From NCBI RefSeq assembly GCF_022810765.1, contig NZ_CP094494.1, forward strand, positions 2,046,001 to 2,110,000: a stretch of DNA of 64,000 nucleotides, read 5' to 3'. Source of the stretch: Winogradskyella sp. MH6. Lineage in GTDB: Bacteria > Bacteroidota > Bacteroidia > Flavobacteriales > Flavobacteriaceae. Of the stretch, positions 44,953-55,646 are shown piece after piece; the first letter of the stretch is position 1; every line of letters starts with the position of its first letter. Below the pieces are notes generated by a model that was given only the letters and a program-made list of their open reading frames with translations, was not told the origin of the DNA and searched no databases. The position numbers were made by a program, and so were the translations under genes.

Positions 44953-46656
44953 ATGAAAAAAATACTAACCATCATTTTTATTTGTTGCTTCTATCTGTCT
45001 ATCGCACAAAATTTTTACGAAATAAAATGGCAAGGTACTGACGGGATAAAATATATTGCTCTAGTAGAGTTTTTTGAAAAGGAAAACATAAATGTAAGAG
45101 TAAATTATACAACAAAAGATGGTGCTTATAAAGTGGCTAAATATAAGTGTGTTGGCAAGTATAATTATAATAGTGATGGGTCTAAGTTCTTTATGTTCGA
45201 TGGCCAAAATGCAGAAATAGTATATTCTTCTAAAGAATCTAACGTTGGTTATTCTGCAGATAATTTTGTTTTTAAAGGAGTAAATATTAACAACCAGTAC
45301 GATAAACTTTATACCTATGATGATGCAGATTTGGCAGACGGTAATTTAGATAATGTTAAAGAAGCAACGTTTAAAAAACTAGATCCTTCAAAAGACTTTA
45401 CAAAATCATATATCAATAGCTTTTTCTGGACCAGTGAACCAGAATATATAAAATACACTAAGTTAATTTCAACCAACCAAACAACGTCGTCAAGTACAAC
45501 GAGTTCAAGTAGTTCTGGAGAAACTTTTTACAGATTAAAATTCAAAAATAAATGTATTAAGCCAATTAAGGTTGCTATTCGCTATTTAGATTTTAAGGAC
45601 AAATGGGGCTCCAAAGGTTGGTGGACAATAGAGCCTGGAAAGACCGTTTACGTAGAAAACTCTCCAAACAGTATTTTCTATTATTACGCTAAAACATTAG
45701 ACGGATCTCTTGTATGGAGCGATAAGGATAACTTAAGAGATTTTGATGGAAAAAAATACGGATTTAGAAAGCTTGAAAAGTCTACTTCAAAATATGGCTC
45801 TTGGGTTACAGATATTACATGTACTAATTTGGTAAATGACCAAAGCACAAGTACAACAAGCACAACAACTACATCTAGTTACACTAATCAATACACAGGC
45901 GAGGTAAAATTACATTTAATAATTGCAGCAGATAGCAACGACCCACAAATTGGTGCTAGTGTACGTCAAGATTTAGATGATGTATCTAATCTCTTCCAAA
46001 AAGCAGCTCGCGAAGTTGGTATTAAATACGAAATAAGTAAGCTTTACGACACTAGTTTTGATAAAGCGAGCATTATAGCAAAGATAAATAGCTTAGATAT
46101 TAAGAACAACGATGTTGTAATATTCTATTATTCTGGTCACGGCTATAACGACACATCAGGATATAGTCGTTTTCCTAGCATGAGTTTAGATGGTAAAGAT
46201 TATGGCTTAGAGTCTATGCATAATTTTATAAAAGGAAAAAATGCACGTTTAACTATTACTCTTGGTGATTTATGTAACTCAATACCACGTACTAGAAGTG
46301 GTACTAAAAGTGATGAAGAAATTCCGTTTAAATCTGGTTTTTTGTTTGATGAGGATAAACTAGAGCGCTTATTTATAGATTCTAGAGGTTCTTTATTATC
46401 TACGTCATCAAGTAAAGGAGAATGGTCTTTTTGTATGCGAAAATCAAATGGAAGCATGGGTAATGGACATTTTACAAATGCCTTTATCAACTCATTTGCC
46501 AAAGAAGCAAGTAAAATAAATGATAACATTGGGTCTTGGGACCAACTCTTTAGCAGAGCATACACTGATGCAAAAAACAATACTAAATATCAACTTAATC
46601 AAAACGGAAAGTATGGTCAGTCGGGCTTTAAAAGCAGCGATATAAAATATAATTAA
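44953..46656 (+). CDS. Exported caspase-family (peptidase C14-like) protein
   Basis: A 567-residue protein with a signal peptide (MKKILTIIFICCFYLSIAQ), so it acts outside the cytosol. Parts in order: an unassigned beta-rich region (20-172); a Ser/Thr linker (173-190); a DUF1036-like domain (about 192-290: FKNKCIKPIKVAIRYLD, GWWTIEPGKTVYV, YYYAKTLDG); a second Ser/Thr linker (298-309); and a caspase fold from about 317. The catalytic pair is present: His396 in FYYSGHG and Cys441 in LGDLCNS. It therefore looks like an active cysteine protease of the metacaspase/caspase type. Substrate and trigger are unknown. Confidence 0.87.
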   Translation: MKKILTIIFICCFYLSIAQNFYEIKWQGTDGIKYIALVEFFEKENINVRVNYTTKDGAYKVAKYKCVGKYNYNSDGSKFFMFDGQNAEIVYSSKESNVGYSADNFVFKGVNINNQYDKLYTYDDADLADGNLDNVKEATFKKLDPSKDFTKSYINSFFWTSEPEYIKYTKLISTNQTTSSSTTSSSSSGETFYRLKFKNKCIKPIKVAIRYLDFKDKWGSKGWWTIEPGKTVYVENSPNSIFYYYAKTLDGSLVWSDKDNLRDFDGKKYGFRKLEKSTSKYGSWVTDITCTNLVNDQSTSTTSTTTTSSYTNQYTGEVKLHLIIAADSNDPQIGASVRQDLDDVSNLFQKAAREVGIKYEISKLYDTSFDKASIIAKINSLDIKNNDVVIFYYSGHGYNDTSGYSRFPSMSLDGKDYGLESMHNFIKGKNARLTITLGDLCNSIPRTRSGTKSDEEIPFKSGFLFDEDKLERLFIDSRGSLLSTSSSKGEWSFCMRKSNGSMGNGHFTNAFINSFAKEASKINDNIGSWDQLFSRAYTDAKNNTKYQLNQNGKYGQSGFKSSDIKYN

Positions 46657-46661
46657 ACAAC

Positions 46662-47096
46662 ATGAAAGGAATTACTTTTTTAATAATATCAATAGTTTTA
46701 ATTTCTTGTAGAGAGATGAAAGATGCAAAAGTTTTAAAAGAAGCAAAAAAAATATCCCTTTGCTATTTAAGCGAAGAACAATACGATGAAGACTCACAAA
46801 CACAACTAAATGAGTATTTTGAACAAAGACAAGTGTTGAAAAAAATAGATTTGAATGAGCAGCAACGCCAATTGTTTTTAAATGAATTTTTAAATCAAGA
46901 AAACTACGAAGCACTAACAAGAAGATGTCAGTTTCAGCCTGTTTATGCACTTGTGGTAGATCAAAAATTATATGCCCTATTTGATACAGAATATTGCCCA
47001 ACCATCAAATATGTCAATAATAAGGAAGAAGATCAATTTTTGGGTGTAACCACAGAAAATACTCTAGACCAAGTATTAAAATCATTAATGAAGTAA
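46662..47096 (+). CDS. Small hypothetical lipoprotein
   Basis: A 144-residue lipoprotein (signal MKGITFLIISIVLISC, lipobox LISC, Cys16) starting five bases after the caspase gene and so very likely co-transcribed with it. The mature part is helical at first (DSQTQLNEYFEQRQVLKKIDL), then beta-rich with two Cys residues (RRCQFQPVYALVVDQKLYALFD, and TEYCPTIKYVNN). No family recognised. Given the tight linkage it could be a partner or inhibitor of the caspase; this is inference. Confidence 0.78.
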   Translation: MKGITFLIISIVLISCREMKDAKVLKEAKKISLCYLSEEQYDEDSQTQLNEYFEQRQVLKKIDLNEQQRQLFLNEFLNQENYEALTRRCQFQPVYALVVDQKLYALFDTEYCPTIKYVNNKEEDQFLGVTTENTLDQVLKSLMK

Positions 47097-47327
47097 TTTT
47101 AAGAGTTAAAGACATTTTAAGGCTCAAATTCCACAAAAAATAAAATATTAGAAACGTCAAAATATCGCTTCTGAGATGTTTTGTGTTTTTTTGTAAATTC
47201 AACATTGATAAAAATGTCTAAAATCCATTTTAAGGCACTTTTTAGCTGTTTTAAGACGTTTTTAGGTTTTTAACAATTGTTGATAATTATTGCTTATAGT
47301 AGATAAAATGCTATGTTTAGGCTTTAA

Positions 47328-49352
<2,025 letters not shown>

Positions 49353-49376
49353 ATAGAAGCTTTTAAAACCAAAATT

Positions 49377-49412
49377 AAAGCAATTACGTTAATAACGTGG
49401 TTGCTTTTTTTG
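49377..49412 (+). terminator. Terminator after gyrB
   Basis: A 14-pair stem, 49377-49390 with 49394-49407 (core ACGTT / AACGT, two G-T pairs), loop AAT, then a T run. It lies 24 bases after the gyrB stop. Confidence 0.8.
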
Positions 49413-49440
49413 TACAATAAAAACTCGATTAAGTGCGTTT

Positions 49441-49472
49441 AATAACGATAAAATGTAATTCTTATCGTTATT
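49441..49472. promoter_or_regulatory. Perfect 11-base inverted repeat upstream of the DUF6588-like gene
   Basis: AATAACGATAA (49441-49451) and TTATCGTTATT (49462-49472) are exact reverse complements, ten bases apart, ending four bases before the TATATTTG element. It could be an operator for a dimeric regulator, or could form a hairpin. The regulator is unknown. Confidence 0.5.
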
Positions 49473-49476
49473 TTAA

Positions 49477-49484
49477 TATATTTG
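49477..49484 (+). promoter_or_regulatory. -7 element TATATTTG of the DUF6588-like gene
   Basis: TATATTTG matches TAnnTTTG, 24 bases before the ATG at 49509 and directly after the 11-base inverted repeat. Confidence 0.6.
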
Positions 49485-49508
49485 TTACTTACTATAAACT
49501 CAATTACA

Positions 49509-50525
49509 ATGAGAAATTTATTTCTTTTCACAGTATTCTGCACCTCGTTCATGGTGTCTAAAGCGCAAAATGATTTAGATGTTCTGCTGTCTGCAGGTGT
49601 AGAAGATGCTCAACGTTTTGCAAACGATTATTTAGCTCCAGGAACTAATGGATTAATGCATAGTATGAATGCCAATTGGTTTAATTCTGCTAAAGTAAAA
49701 CCTTTAGGTGGTTTTGAAATATCTCTTGTTGCCAATGCGACTTTAATTGGTGATGAAGACAAAATGTTTAGTATGAATACTGCAGACTATAACAACATTC
49801 AGTTTGTCTCAGGTCCTGGTACACAAAATGTAGCAACTGTTTTGGGAGAAAATGATCCTTCAATTTTTGTTGAAGTAGAATATGATGATCCCATTTTTGG
49901 GTCCCAAACAGCACAAATAGAATTGCCTCAAGGTATAGGTGAAGATAGTTATAATCTAATTCCCTCTGCGGCCTTGCAAGGTGCAGTAGGCTTAGGAAGT
50001 GGTATAGAGGTTAAAGCGCGTTACCTTCCAAAGATAGATACAGATGAAGTTACTTTTAATATGTACGGAGCTGCACTTCAACTTGAATTTACTGAATGGC
50101 TTCCTGCTGATAAGATTTGGCCTGTAGCACTGTCTGGTTTGGTAGCCTACAATCACATAGATGGTTCTTATGACCTTACAGAATCTTCAGGTATTGAGGG
50201 CGAAAATCAAAGACTTGAGAATAGCACAAATACATGGTTATTTCAATTAGCGGTTTCTACTAAACTGCCTATCTTCAATTTATATGGAGGATTAGGATAT
50301 ATAAAAGGTAAATCAGAATCTGATTTGTTAGGTGACTATAGGGTAACTGATGGTGTATTAACATCAGAGACAATAACAGATCCTTTCTCGGTATCTAGTG
50401 ATGTGTCTGCAGTAAGAGGAACTGTAGGTTTTAAATTGAAATTAGGATTCTTTAGATTGAATGGAGAATATCATATTTCAGAATTTGATGCCTTCTCTGT
50501 CGGTGTAAATTTTGGATTCAGATAA
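49509..50525 (+). CDS. Outer-membrane beta-barrel protein (DUF6588-like)
   Basis: A 338-residue exported protein. The ATG at 49509 (MRNLFLFTVFCTSFMVSKAQ) starts the signal peptide and is preferred to an in-frame TTG. The mature protein begins NDLDVLLSAGVEDAQRFANDYLAPGTNG, then shows barrel-like strands and ends with aromatic FGFR, typical of outer-membrane proteins. It resembles a flavobacterial family that I believe is DUF6588; function unknown. A promoter element preceded by an inverted repeat and a terminator after the gene make it a single-gene unit. Confidence 0.82.
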   Translation: MRNLFLFTVFCTSFMVSKAQNDLDVLLSAGVEDAQRFANDYLAPGTNGLMHSMNANWFNSAKVKPLGGFEISLVANATLIGDEDKMFSMNTADYNNIQFVSGPGTQNVATVLGENDPSIFVEVEYDDPIFGSQTAQIELPQGIGEDSYNLIPSAALQGAVGLGSGIEVKARYLPKIDTDEVTFNMYGAALQLEFTEWLPADKIWPVALSGLVAYNHIDGSYDLTESSGIEGENQRLENSTNTWLFQLAVSTKLPIFNLYGGLGYIKGKSESDLLGDYRVTDGVLTSETITDPFSVSSDVSAVRGTVGFKLKLGFFRLNGEYHISEFDAFSVGVNFGFR

Positions 50526-50546
50526 TAATGAATTAAATATATCATT

Positions 50547-50574
50547 AAAAGCAGCTATAAAGGCTGCTTTTTTA
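50547..50574 (+). terminator. Terminator after the DUF6588-like gene
   Basis: A 9-base stem, AAAAGCAGC (50547-50555) and GCTGCTTTT (50563-50571), with a 7-base loop and further T residues. Confidence 0.8.
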
Positions 50575-50619
50575 TTATAGATAGATGACATAAATCATGG
50601 AATTTAGATTGTAAAACCG

Positions 50620-50627
50620 TAAATTTG
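50620..50627 (+). promoter_or_regulatory. -7 element TAAATTTG of mdh
   Basis: TAAATTTG matches TAnnTTTG, 35 bases before the mdh ATG. It shows that an in-frame GTG at 50627 is not the start. Confidence 0.6.
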
Positions 50628-50662
50628 TGTCAAATTTTAACGATCTAAAACATAAAAATAAA

Positions 50663-51589
50663 ATGAAAGTAACCGTAGTTGGCGCTGGTGCAGTAGGCGC
50701 AAGTTGTGCAGAGTACATCGCTATTAAAAATTTTGCTTCAGAAGTTGTATTATTAGATATCAAAGAAGGCTATGCAGAAGGTAAAGCAATGGACTTAATG
50801 CAAACCGCTTCTTTAAATGGTTTTGATACTAAAATTACAGGAAGTACAAACGATTATTCAAAAACTGCAAATAGTGATATTTGTGTTATTACTTCTGGTA
50901 TTCCTCGTAAACCAGGTATGACTCGCGAAGAGTTAATAGGTATTAATGCTGGTATTGTAAAAACAGTGTCTTCCAACTTAGTAGAGCATTCTCCAAATAC
51001 AATTTTAATTGTTGTGAGTAACCCAATGGATACCATGACGTATTTGGCTCACAAAACTACAGGTTTACCAAAGCATAAAATCATAGGAATGGGTGGAGCT
51101 TTAGATTCTGCGCGTTTTAAATATAGATTAGCTGAAGCTTTAGGAGCACCAATTAGCGATGTGGACGGTATGGTAATAGGTGGTCATAGCGATAAAGGTA
51201 TGGTGCCATTAACATCTCATGCTACAAGAAACAGTATTAAAGTTTCTGAATTTTTATCAGAAGAGCGCTTAGACCAAGTAAAAGAAGATACCAAAGTAGG
51301 TGGTGCAACCTTAACTAAATTATTAGGTACTTCTGCTTGGTATGCTCCAGGTGCAGCTGTAAGCGGATTGGTACAGGCAATTGCTTGCGATCAAAAGAAA
51401 ATGTTCCCTTGTTCAACATTATTAGATGGTGAGTACGGATTAAGCGACCTTTGTATTGGTGTGCCAGTAATCTTAGGTAAAAATGGTATTGAAAAAATCG
51501 TAGATGTGCCATTAAGCGATGCTGAAAAACAACATTTAGCAGAAAGTGCTGAAGGTGTTAAAAAGACAAATGGTCTTTTAGAATTTTAA
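50663..51589 (+). CDS. mdh: Malate dehydrogenase
   Basis: NAD-dependent malate dehydrogenase of the citrate cycle, LDH-like class; 308 residues. The nucleotide-binding loop is VVGAGAVGASCAEY, followed by SGIPRKPGMTREEL, the substrate/catalytic stretch IIGMGGALDSARFKYRLAE and the catalytic His in VIGGHSDKGMVPL. The ATG at 50663 (MKVTVVGAG) is chosen because the upstream GTG lies in the promoter. A terminator follows. Confidence 0.97.
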   Translation: MKVTVVGAGAVGASCAEYIAIKNFASEVVLLDIKEGYAEGKAMDLMQTASLNGFDTKITGSTNDYSKTANSDICVITSGIPRKPGMTREELIGINAGIVKTVSSNLVEHSPNTILIVVSNPMDTMTYLAHKTTGLPKHKIIGMGGALDSARFKYRLAEALGAPISDVDGMVIGGHSDKGMVPLTSHATRNSIKVSEFLSEERLDQVKEDTKVGGATLTKLLGTSAWYAPGAAVSGLVQAIACDQKKMFPCSTLLDGEYGLSDLCIGVPVILGKNGIEKIVDVPLSDAEKQHLAESAEGVKKTNGLLEF

Positions 51590-51617
51590 GACATTTTTTA
51601 TCAAATCATATTAAACT

Positions 51618-51647
51618 AAAGACTGCAAAAATGCGGTCTTTATTTTT
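51618..51647 (+). terminator. Terminator after mdh
   Basis: A 10-pair stem, AAAGACTGCA (51618-51627) and TGCGGTCTTT (51632-51641), one G-T pair, loop AAAA, then T-rich bases. Confidence 0.75.
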
Positions 51648-51650
51648 TGT

Positions 51651-51658
51651 TATATTTG
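51651..51658 (+). promoter_or_regulatory. -7 element TATATTTG of the gene at 51663
   Basis: TATATTTG matches TAnnTTTG and ends four bases before the ATG, so the transcript should be leaderless or nearly so. It lies within ten bases of the mdh terminator. Confidence 0.6.
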
Positions 51659-51662
51659 CCAA

Positions 51663-52277
51663 ATGCGATCCAAATTACATTTTGGTATTATAATAATTCT
51701 ATTAGCCTTTTTAGGAAGGTTTATAGAAACTCCCGCTACTCCTAATCAGGAGATAACTATTCAGTTTTCTAATGCTAATGTTTCAGAAATTGAAGTGCAA
51801 AATGCACTTCAGGATATTCAGCAAAAATTACAAAAAATTGGTGCTGAAAGCTTACTGATTGGTCAGGATAAAAACGGCAATCTTAAAATTGCATACTACA
51901 GTGTTGCTGATGTACAAAGTATTGAGCACATTTTAACCAATAGTAGTGATTTCAACTTTTTGTTGGGAGAAAGTTCTACTCCTTCAAATAAAAATTCTGA
52001 TAAAGAAACTTTAAGAGACTACAAGCTTAATGTCTCCGAAATTCAAAAGAAAAATCAAGACAATGATTGGGATTTTGATGGTGTGCAGATTGTAGAGCTT
52101 AATCAGAAAACCGATAGATTTAATAATCTAAAAAAAGATGCTTCAGGTAATCTGTATCAATTAGAAGTATTACATCAATTAGTTAAAGTTGGCTTCAGAA
52201 TTAATTCAGGGACTTTTATTTTAGAAAATAAAAATCTATACGAAATACCTGAAGTAAGAGCAGGTCCTATCTCTTAA
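51663..52277 (+). CDS. Hypothetical membrane-anchored or exported protein
   Basis: 204 residues. The N-terminal hydrophobic stretch LHFGIIIILLAFLGRF (about 5-20) is a signal anchor or signal peptide. The next part (ITIQFSNANVSEIEVQNALQ, and IQQKLQKIGAESLLIGQDKN, about 29-95) resembles an alpha-beta subdomain of the kind seen in SecD-type periplasmic domains, but this is only an impression. I do not recognise the family. It sits between mdh and secDF with its own promoter element. Confidence 0.75.
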   Translation: MRSKLHFGIIIILLAFLGRFIETPATPNQEITIQFSNANVSEIEVQNALQDIQQKLQKIGAESLLIGQDKNGNLKIAYYSVADVQSIEHILTNSSDFNFLLGESSTPSNKNSDKETLRDYKLNVSEIQKKNQDNDWDFDGVQIVELNQKTDRFNNLKKDASGNLYQLEVLHQLVKVGFRINSGTFILENKNLYEIPEVRAGPIS

Positions 52278-52390
52278 GGAATCTATCTGAAAAAATTCCA
52301 TCACTTCATTTTCAACTTTTTGAATCAATCAAAAGGCATAAAAAAATAATTTATAACATAAAATCAATTGTCTGATTATGCGGTAAATTC

Positions 52391-52398
52391 TATATTTG
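52391..52398 (+). promoter_or_regulatory. secDF promoter (TTG and TATATTTG)
   Basis: TATATTTG matches TAnnTTTG; a TTG at 52368-52370 stands 20 bases upstream at the -33 position. The ATG is 33 bases downstream. This is the most complete promoter match in the window. Confidence 0.7.
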
Positions 52399-52431
52399 CG
52401 CGTTAAAAAATTAGACGTAAAACAAAACAAA

Positions 52432-55400
52432 ATGCAAAACAAAGGAATAATTAAATTGTTTGCGCTACTATTTGGTTTGGTAAGTATTTACCAATTGTCT
52501 TTCACCTTTAAGGCCAACCAAATTGAAGACGAAGCAAAACAAGCTGCGGTAGCAAAGTATGACGAAACCGTAGACGGTTATCATGATTTAAGAGCACAAG
52601 CTGAGGTTAACTACTTAGATTCTTTAAAAACATCAAAAGTTAAAGTTGACGACAACAAGTTTGAGCCGATAGAAGTATATAATTTATTAGGTGTATCTCA
52701 GTACACTTACACTGAGGTTGAGGATAATGCCATGAAACTAGGTCTTGACCTTAAGGGTGGTATTAACGCAATTATTCAGATTTCTGTAAAAGACATCTTA
52801 AAAGGATTGGCAAACAATAGTAAAGATCCTGTATTTAACAAAGCATTAGCTGATGCAGAAGAATTACAAAAAGACGCTCAAGAATCTTATTTAGAGTCAT
52901 TTTTTAGAGCGTTTGATGCTATTAAAGGAGATACCAAATTAGCATCTCCAGATATTTTTGCAAACAGAAACTTGAGTGATGATATTAAACCTGAAATGTC
53001 AGACAATGAAGTCAAAGGTATTTTAGAGAAAAAAATAGATGAGTCTATAGTTTCTGCTTTTGAGGTATTACGTAATCGTATCGATGGTTTTGGTGTATCA
53101 TCTCCAAACATTCAGCGTTTAGGAAATTCTGGTCGTATTTTAATTGAATTACCAGGAGCAAGAGACAAAAAACGTGTGGTAGATATTATTACTAAGACTG
53201 CACAATTACAGTTTTGGGAAACCTTTAAGGCAGAAGAAATGCTACCGTATGTATTTCAGGTTAACCAAGCTTTGGTAGAAGCTTCTAAAGATAAAGAAGG
53301 TGAAGATGAAGTTACTGAGGTAGCAGAAGTAGAGCAAGATTCTACAACAAATACTATAGATGAGTTAACAGGACAAATTGAAACTGACACAACAAACGTT
53401 GCTAATGTTAATCCATTAGGTATTCAAGCTCCAGGTGGTGGACCAATGATTGCTAGTTTCTTGGCTAAGGATAAAGAGAGAGTATTAGAAGCACTTAATG
53501 ATCCTAAAAACAGAGCGCTTTTACCAACAGAAATGCGTTATGCAAAATTTGTTTGGGGAATTCAGGCTAAAGATTCTGAGTATTCTGAGCTTTATGCTAT
53601 TAAGGGTAATAGAGATGGTGAGCCAGAATTGAGTGGTGCAGTTATTACAGATGCAAGACAAGATTTTGACGAGCTAAGTAGACCTGCTGTAAGTATGCAA
53701 ATGAACCCTAAAGGTTCAAGAGAATGGCAAGAAATAACCAAAAAAGCCAACCAAGAAAATGGGTACATCGCAATAGTTTTAGATGATATTGTGTACTCAG
53801 CACCAAGTGTAAGAAATCAACCAGAAGGTATTGCTGGAGGAAGATCTCAAATTTCAGGTTCTTTTACACTTAACGAAGCTGTAGATTTAGCAAACGTATT
53901 AAGAGCAGGTAAATTACCAGCATCTGCTGAGATTATTCAGGCAGATGAAGTAGGACCTTCTTTAGGACAAGAAGCTATTGATAGCGGAATGATGTCTTTC
54001 TTAATTGCATTGGCATTTGTTGTACTATGGATGATTTTCTATTACGGAAAAGCAGGTGCTTTTGCTGATGTTGCATTGTTGTTGAACATCTTATTGATAT
54101 TTGGAGTGTTAGCAAGTTTAGGTGCAGTATTAACTCTACCTGGTATTGCTGGTATTGTATTAACGATCGGTATTTCGGTTGATGCTAACGTACTTATCTT
54201 TGAGCGAATAAGGGAAGAATTAGAAAAAGGTAAATCGCAAAAAGAATCTATAAAAGATGGTTTTTCTAACGCTTTATCTTCAATTCTAGATGCTAACATC
54301 ACTACAGGTTTAACTGCATTAATCTTGTTTGTATTTGGTACAGGGCCAATTAAAGGTTTTGCAACAACATTAATCATAGGTATTTTAACATCATTATTTA
54401 CGGCGATTTTCATTACTCGTTTATTAATTGATTGGTGGGTTAATAGAGGTGGAACTTTAGATTTTTCTACGGCTATAACTAAAGGGTTGTTTAAAAATGT
54501 AAACATCGACTTCTTAAAGAAACGTAAGATTGCTTATGTTGTTTCTGGTGCGTTAATCCTTGCTAGTTTAGGATCATTATTTACAACAGGGTTAGACCAA
54601 GGTATTGATTTTGTTGGAGGTAGAACTTATCAGGTGCGTTTTGAGCAACCAGTAAGCACAGAAGAAATTACAAGTGTGCTTAACGATCCAAATGTGTTTA
54701 ATAGTGCTGAAGTAAAGACCATAGGCTCTGCAAATGAGTTAAAAATTTCTACAAAGTATAGAGTAGACGACAATTCGGTAGAAGCAGATACAGAGATACA
54801 AACTAAATTGTTTGAAGCTTTAAAACCATATTTACCTTCTGGTATGACTTACGAAGAGTTTGATAATGGTTCTGATGAGGCAAAAATTGGTAAAATGCTT
54901 TCTAGTAAAGTAAGTCCTACGATTGCAGATGATATTAAAAAGTCATCATTCTGGGCAGTATTAGGATCTTTAGTAGTGGTATTCCTTTATATTCTATTTA
55001 GATTTAAGAGATGGCAGTTCTCTCTTGGTGCAGTTGCTGCAGTATTCCATGATGTTTTAATCGTATTGGGTATTTTCTCTTTAACATGGAAATTTATGCC
55101 ATTTAGTATGGAAATAGACCAAGCATTTATTGCAGCTATCTTAACGGTTATTGGTTACTCGCTTAATGATACTGTGGTAGTATTTGATAGAATTAGAGAA
55201 TACTTAAACGAGCATACGTCTTGGAAGTTAGATAAGACAATTAATGCTTCATTAAACAGTACATTAAGTAGAACATTAAATACTTCTGTTACAACTTTAG
55301 TAGTGTTATTAGCAATGTTCATCTTTGGAGCAGAATCGTTAAGAGGTTTATTGTTTGCATTAATAGTTGGTGTAGTAGTAGGTACATATTCTTCTATGTT

Positions 55401-55491
55401 TATCGCAACACCGTTAATGTACGATACAGCTAAAAAAGGTGATGCTGCTGAATCATTAAAGAAGAAAGTAAAAGAAGAAGACGAAGAATAA
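52432..55491 (+). CDS. secDF: Fused protein-export membrane protein SecDF
   Basis: Uses the proton gradient to help pull proteins through the Sec channel. SecD and SecF are fused in one 1019-residue chain, as is usual in Bacteroidota. SecD hallmarks: MKLGLDLKGGINAIIQI near residue 100, RIDGFGV, LRAGKLPA, and the helix block GISVDANVLIFERIREEL. SecF hallmarks: DQGIDFVGGRTYQVRF, GYSLNDTVVVFDRIREYL and NTSVTTL. A Glu/Asp-rich linker inside SecD (EVTEVAEVEQDSTTNTIDEL, about 290-310) is notable. The ATG at 52432 avoids a TTG inside the promoter. Confidence 0.96.
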   Translation: MQNKGIIKLFALLFGLVSIYQLSFTFKANQIEDEAKQAAVAKYDETVDGYHDLRAQAEVNYLDSLKTSKVKVDDNKFEPIEVYNLLGVSQYTYTEVEDNAMKLGLDLKGGINAIIQISVKDILKGLANNSKDPVFNKALADAEELQKDAQESYLESFFRAFDAIKGDTKLASPDIFANRNLSDDIKPEMSDNEVKGILEKKIDESIVSAFEVLRNRIDGFGVSSPNIQRLGNSGRILIELPGARDKKRVVDIITKTAQLQFWETFKAEEMLPYVFQVNQALVEASKDKEGEDEVTEVAEVEQDSTTNTIDELTGQIETDTTNVANVNPLGIQAPGGGPMIASFLAKDKERVLEALNDPKNRALLPTEMRYAKFVWGIQAKDSEYSELYAIKGNRDGEPELSGAVITDARQDFDELSRPAVSMQMNPKGSREWQEITKKANQENGYIAIVLDDIVYSAPSVRNQPEGIAGGRSQISGSFTLNEAVDLANVLRAGKLPASAEIIQADEVGPSLGQEAIDSGMMSFLIALAFVVLWMIFYYGKAGAFADVALLLNILLIFGVLASLGAVLTLPGIAGIVLTIGISVDANVLIFERIREELEKGKSQKESIKDGFSNALSSILDANITTGLTALILFVFGTGPIKGFATTLIIGILTSLFTAIFITRLLIDWWVNRGGTLDFSTAITKGLFKNVNIDFLKKRKIAYVVSGALILASLGSLFTTGLDQGIDFVGGRTYQVRFEQPVSTEEITSVLNDPNVFNSAEVKTIGSANELKISTKYRVDDNSVEADTEIQTKLFEALKPYLPSGMTYEEFDNGSDEAKIGKMLSSKVSPTIADDIKKSSFWAVLGSLVVVFLYILFRFKRWQFSLGAVAAVFHDVLIVLGIFSLTWKFMPFSMEIDQAFIAAILTVIGYSLNDTVVVFDRIREYLNEHTSWKLDKTINASLNSTLSRTLNTSVTTLVVLLAMFIFGAESLRGLLFALIVGVVVGTYSSMFIATPLMYDTAKKGDAAESLKKKVKEEDEE

Positions 55492-55518
55492 AATATTCGA
55501 TTTCTAAGTTATAATATG

Positions 55519-55550
55519 AACGCCTTTTTGAAAAAAAAGGCGTTTTTTTA
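55519..55550 (+). terminator. Terminator after secDF
   Basis: An 11-base stem, AACGCCTTTTT (55519-55529) and AAAAAGGCGTT (55534-55544), followed by a T run, 28 bases after the stop. Confidence 0.85.
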
Positions 55551-55646
55551 TTTTTAGACGCAACCATTGAACTATCTGCACATCTTATAGTAAAGGTTTA
55601 AAAATAAATCCTAACTTATGGGGCATTAACACAATCAATCACATTT

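Noticed and set aside
46200..46580. Minus-strand open frame of 126 codons within the caspase gene
   Set aside because: It is antisense to the caspase domain, where catalytic residues are conserved, and has no start signals or family likeness.
44953..46656. Caspase and array as a proven anti-phage defence system
   Set aside because: The caspase has a signal peptide, and no nucleic-acid sensor, toxin or known defence partner is nearby. Defence remains only one possible reading.
44700..47280. Similar T/A-rich words (TTTTAAG, TTTTTAG) on both sides of the caspase pair as flanking repeats of a mobile unit
   Set aside because: The likeness is only in low-complexity words; no clear long match or inverted ends could be aligned by eye.
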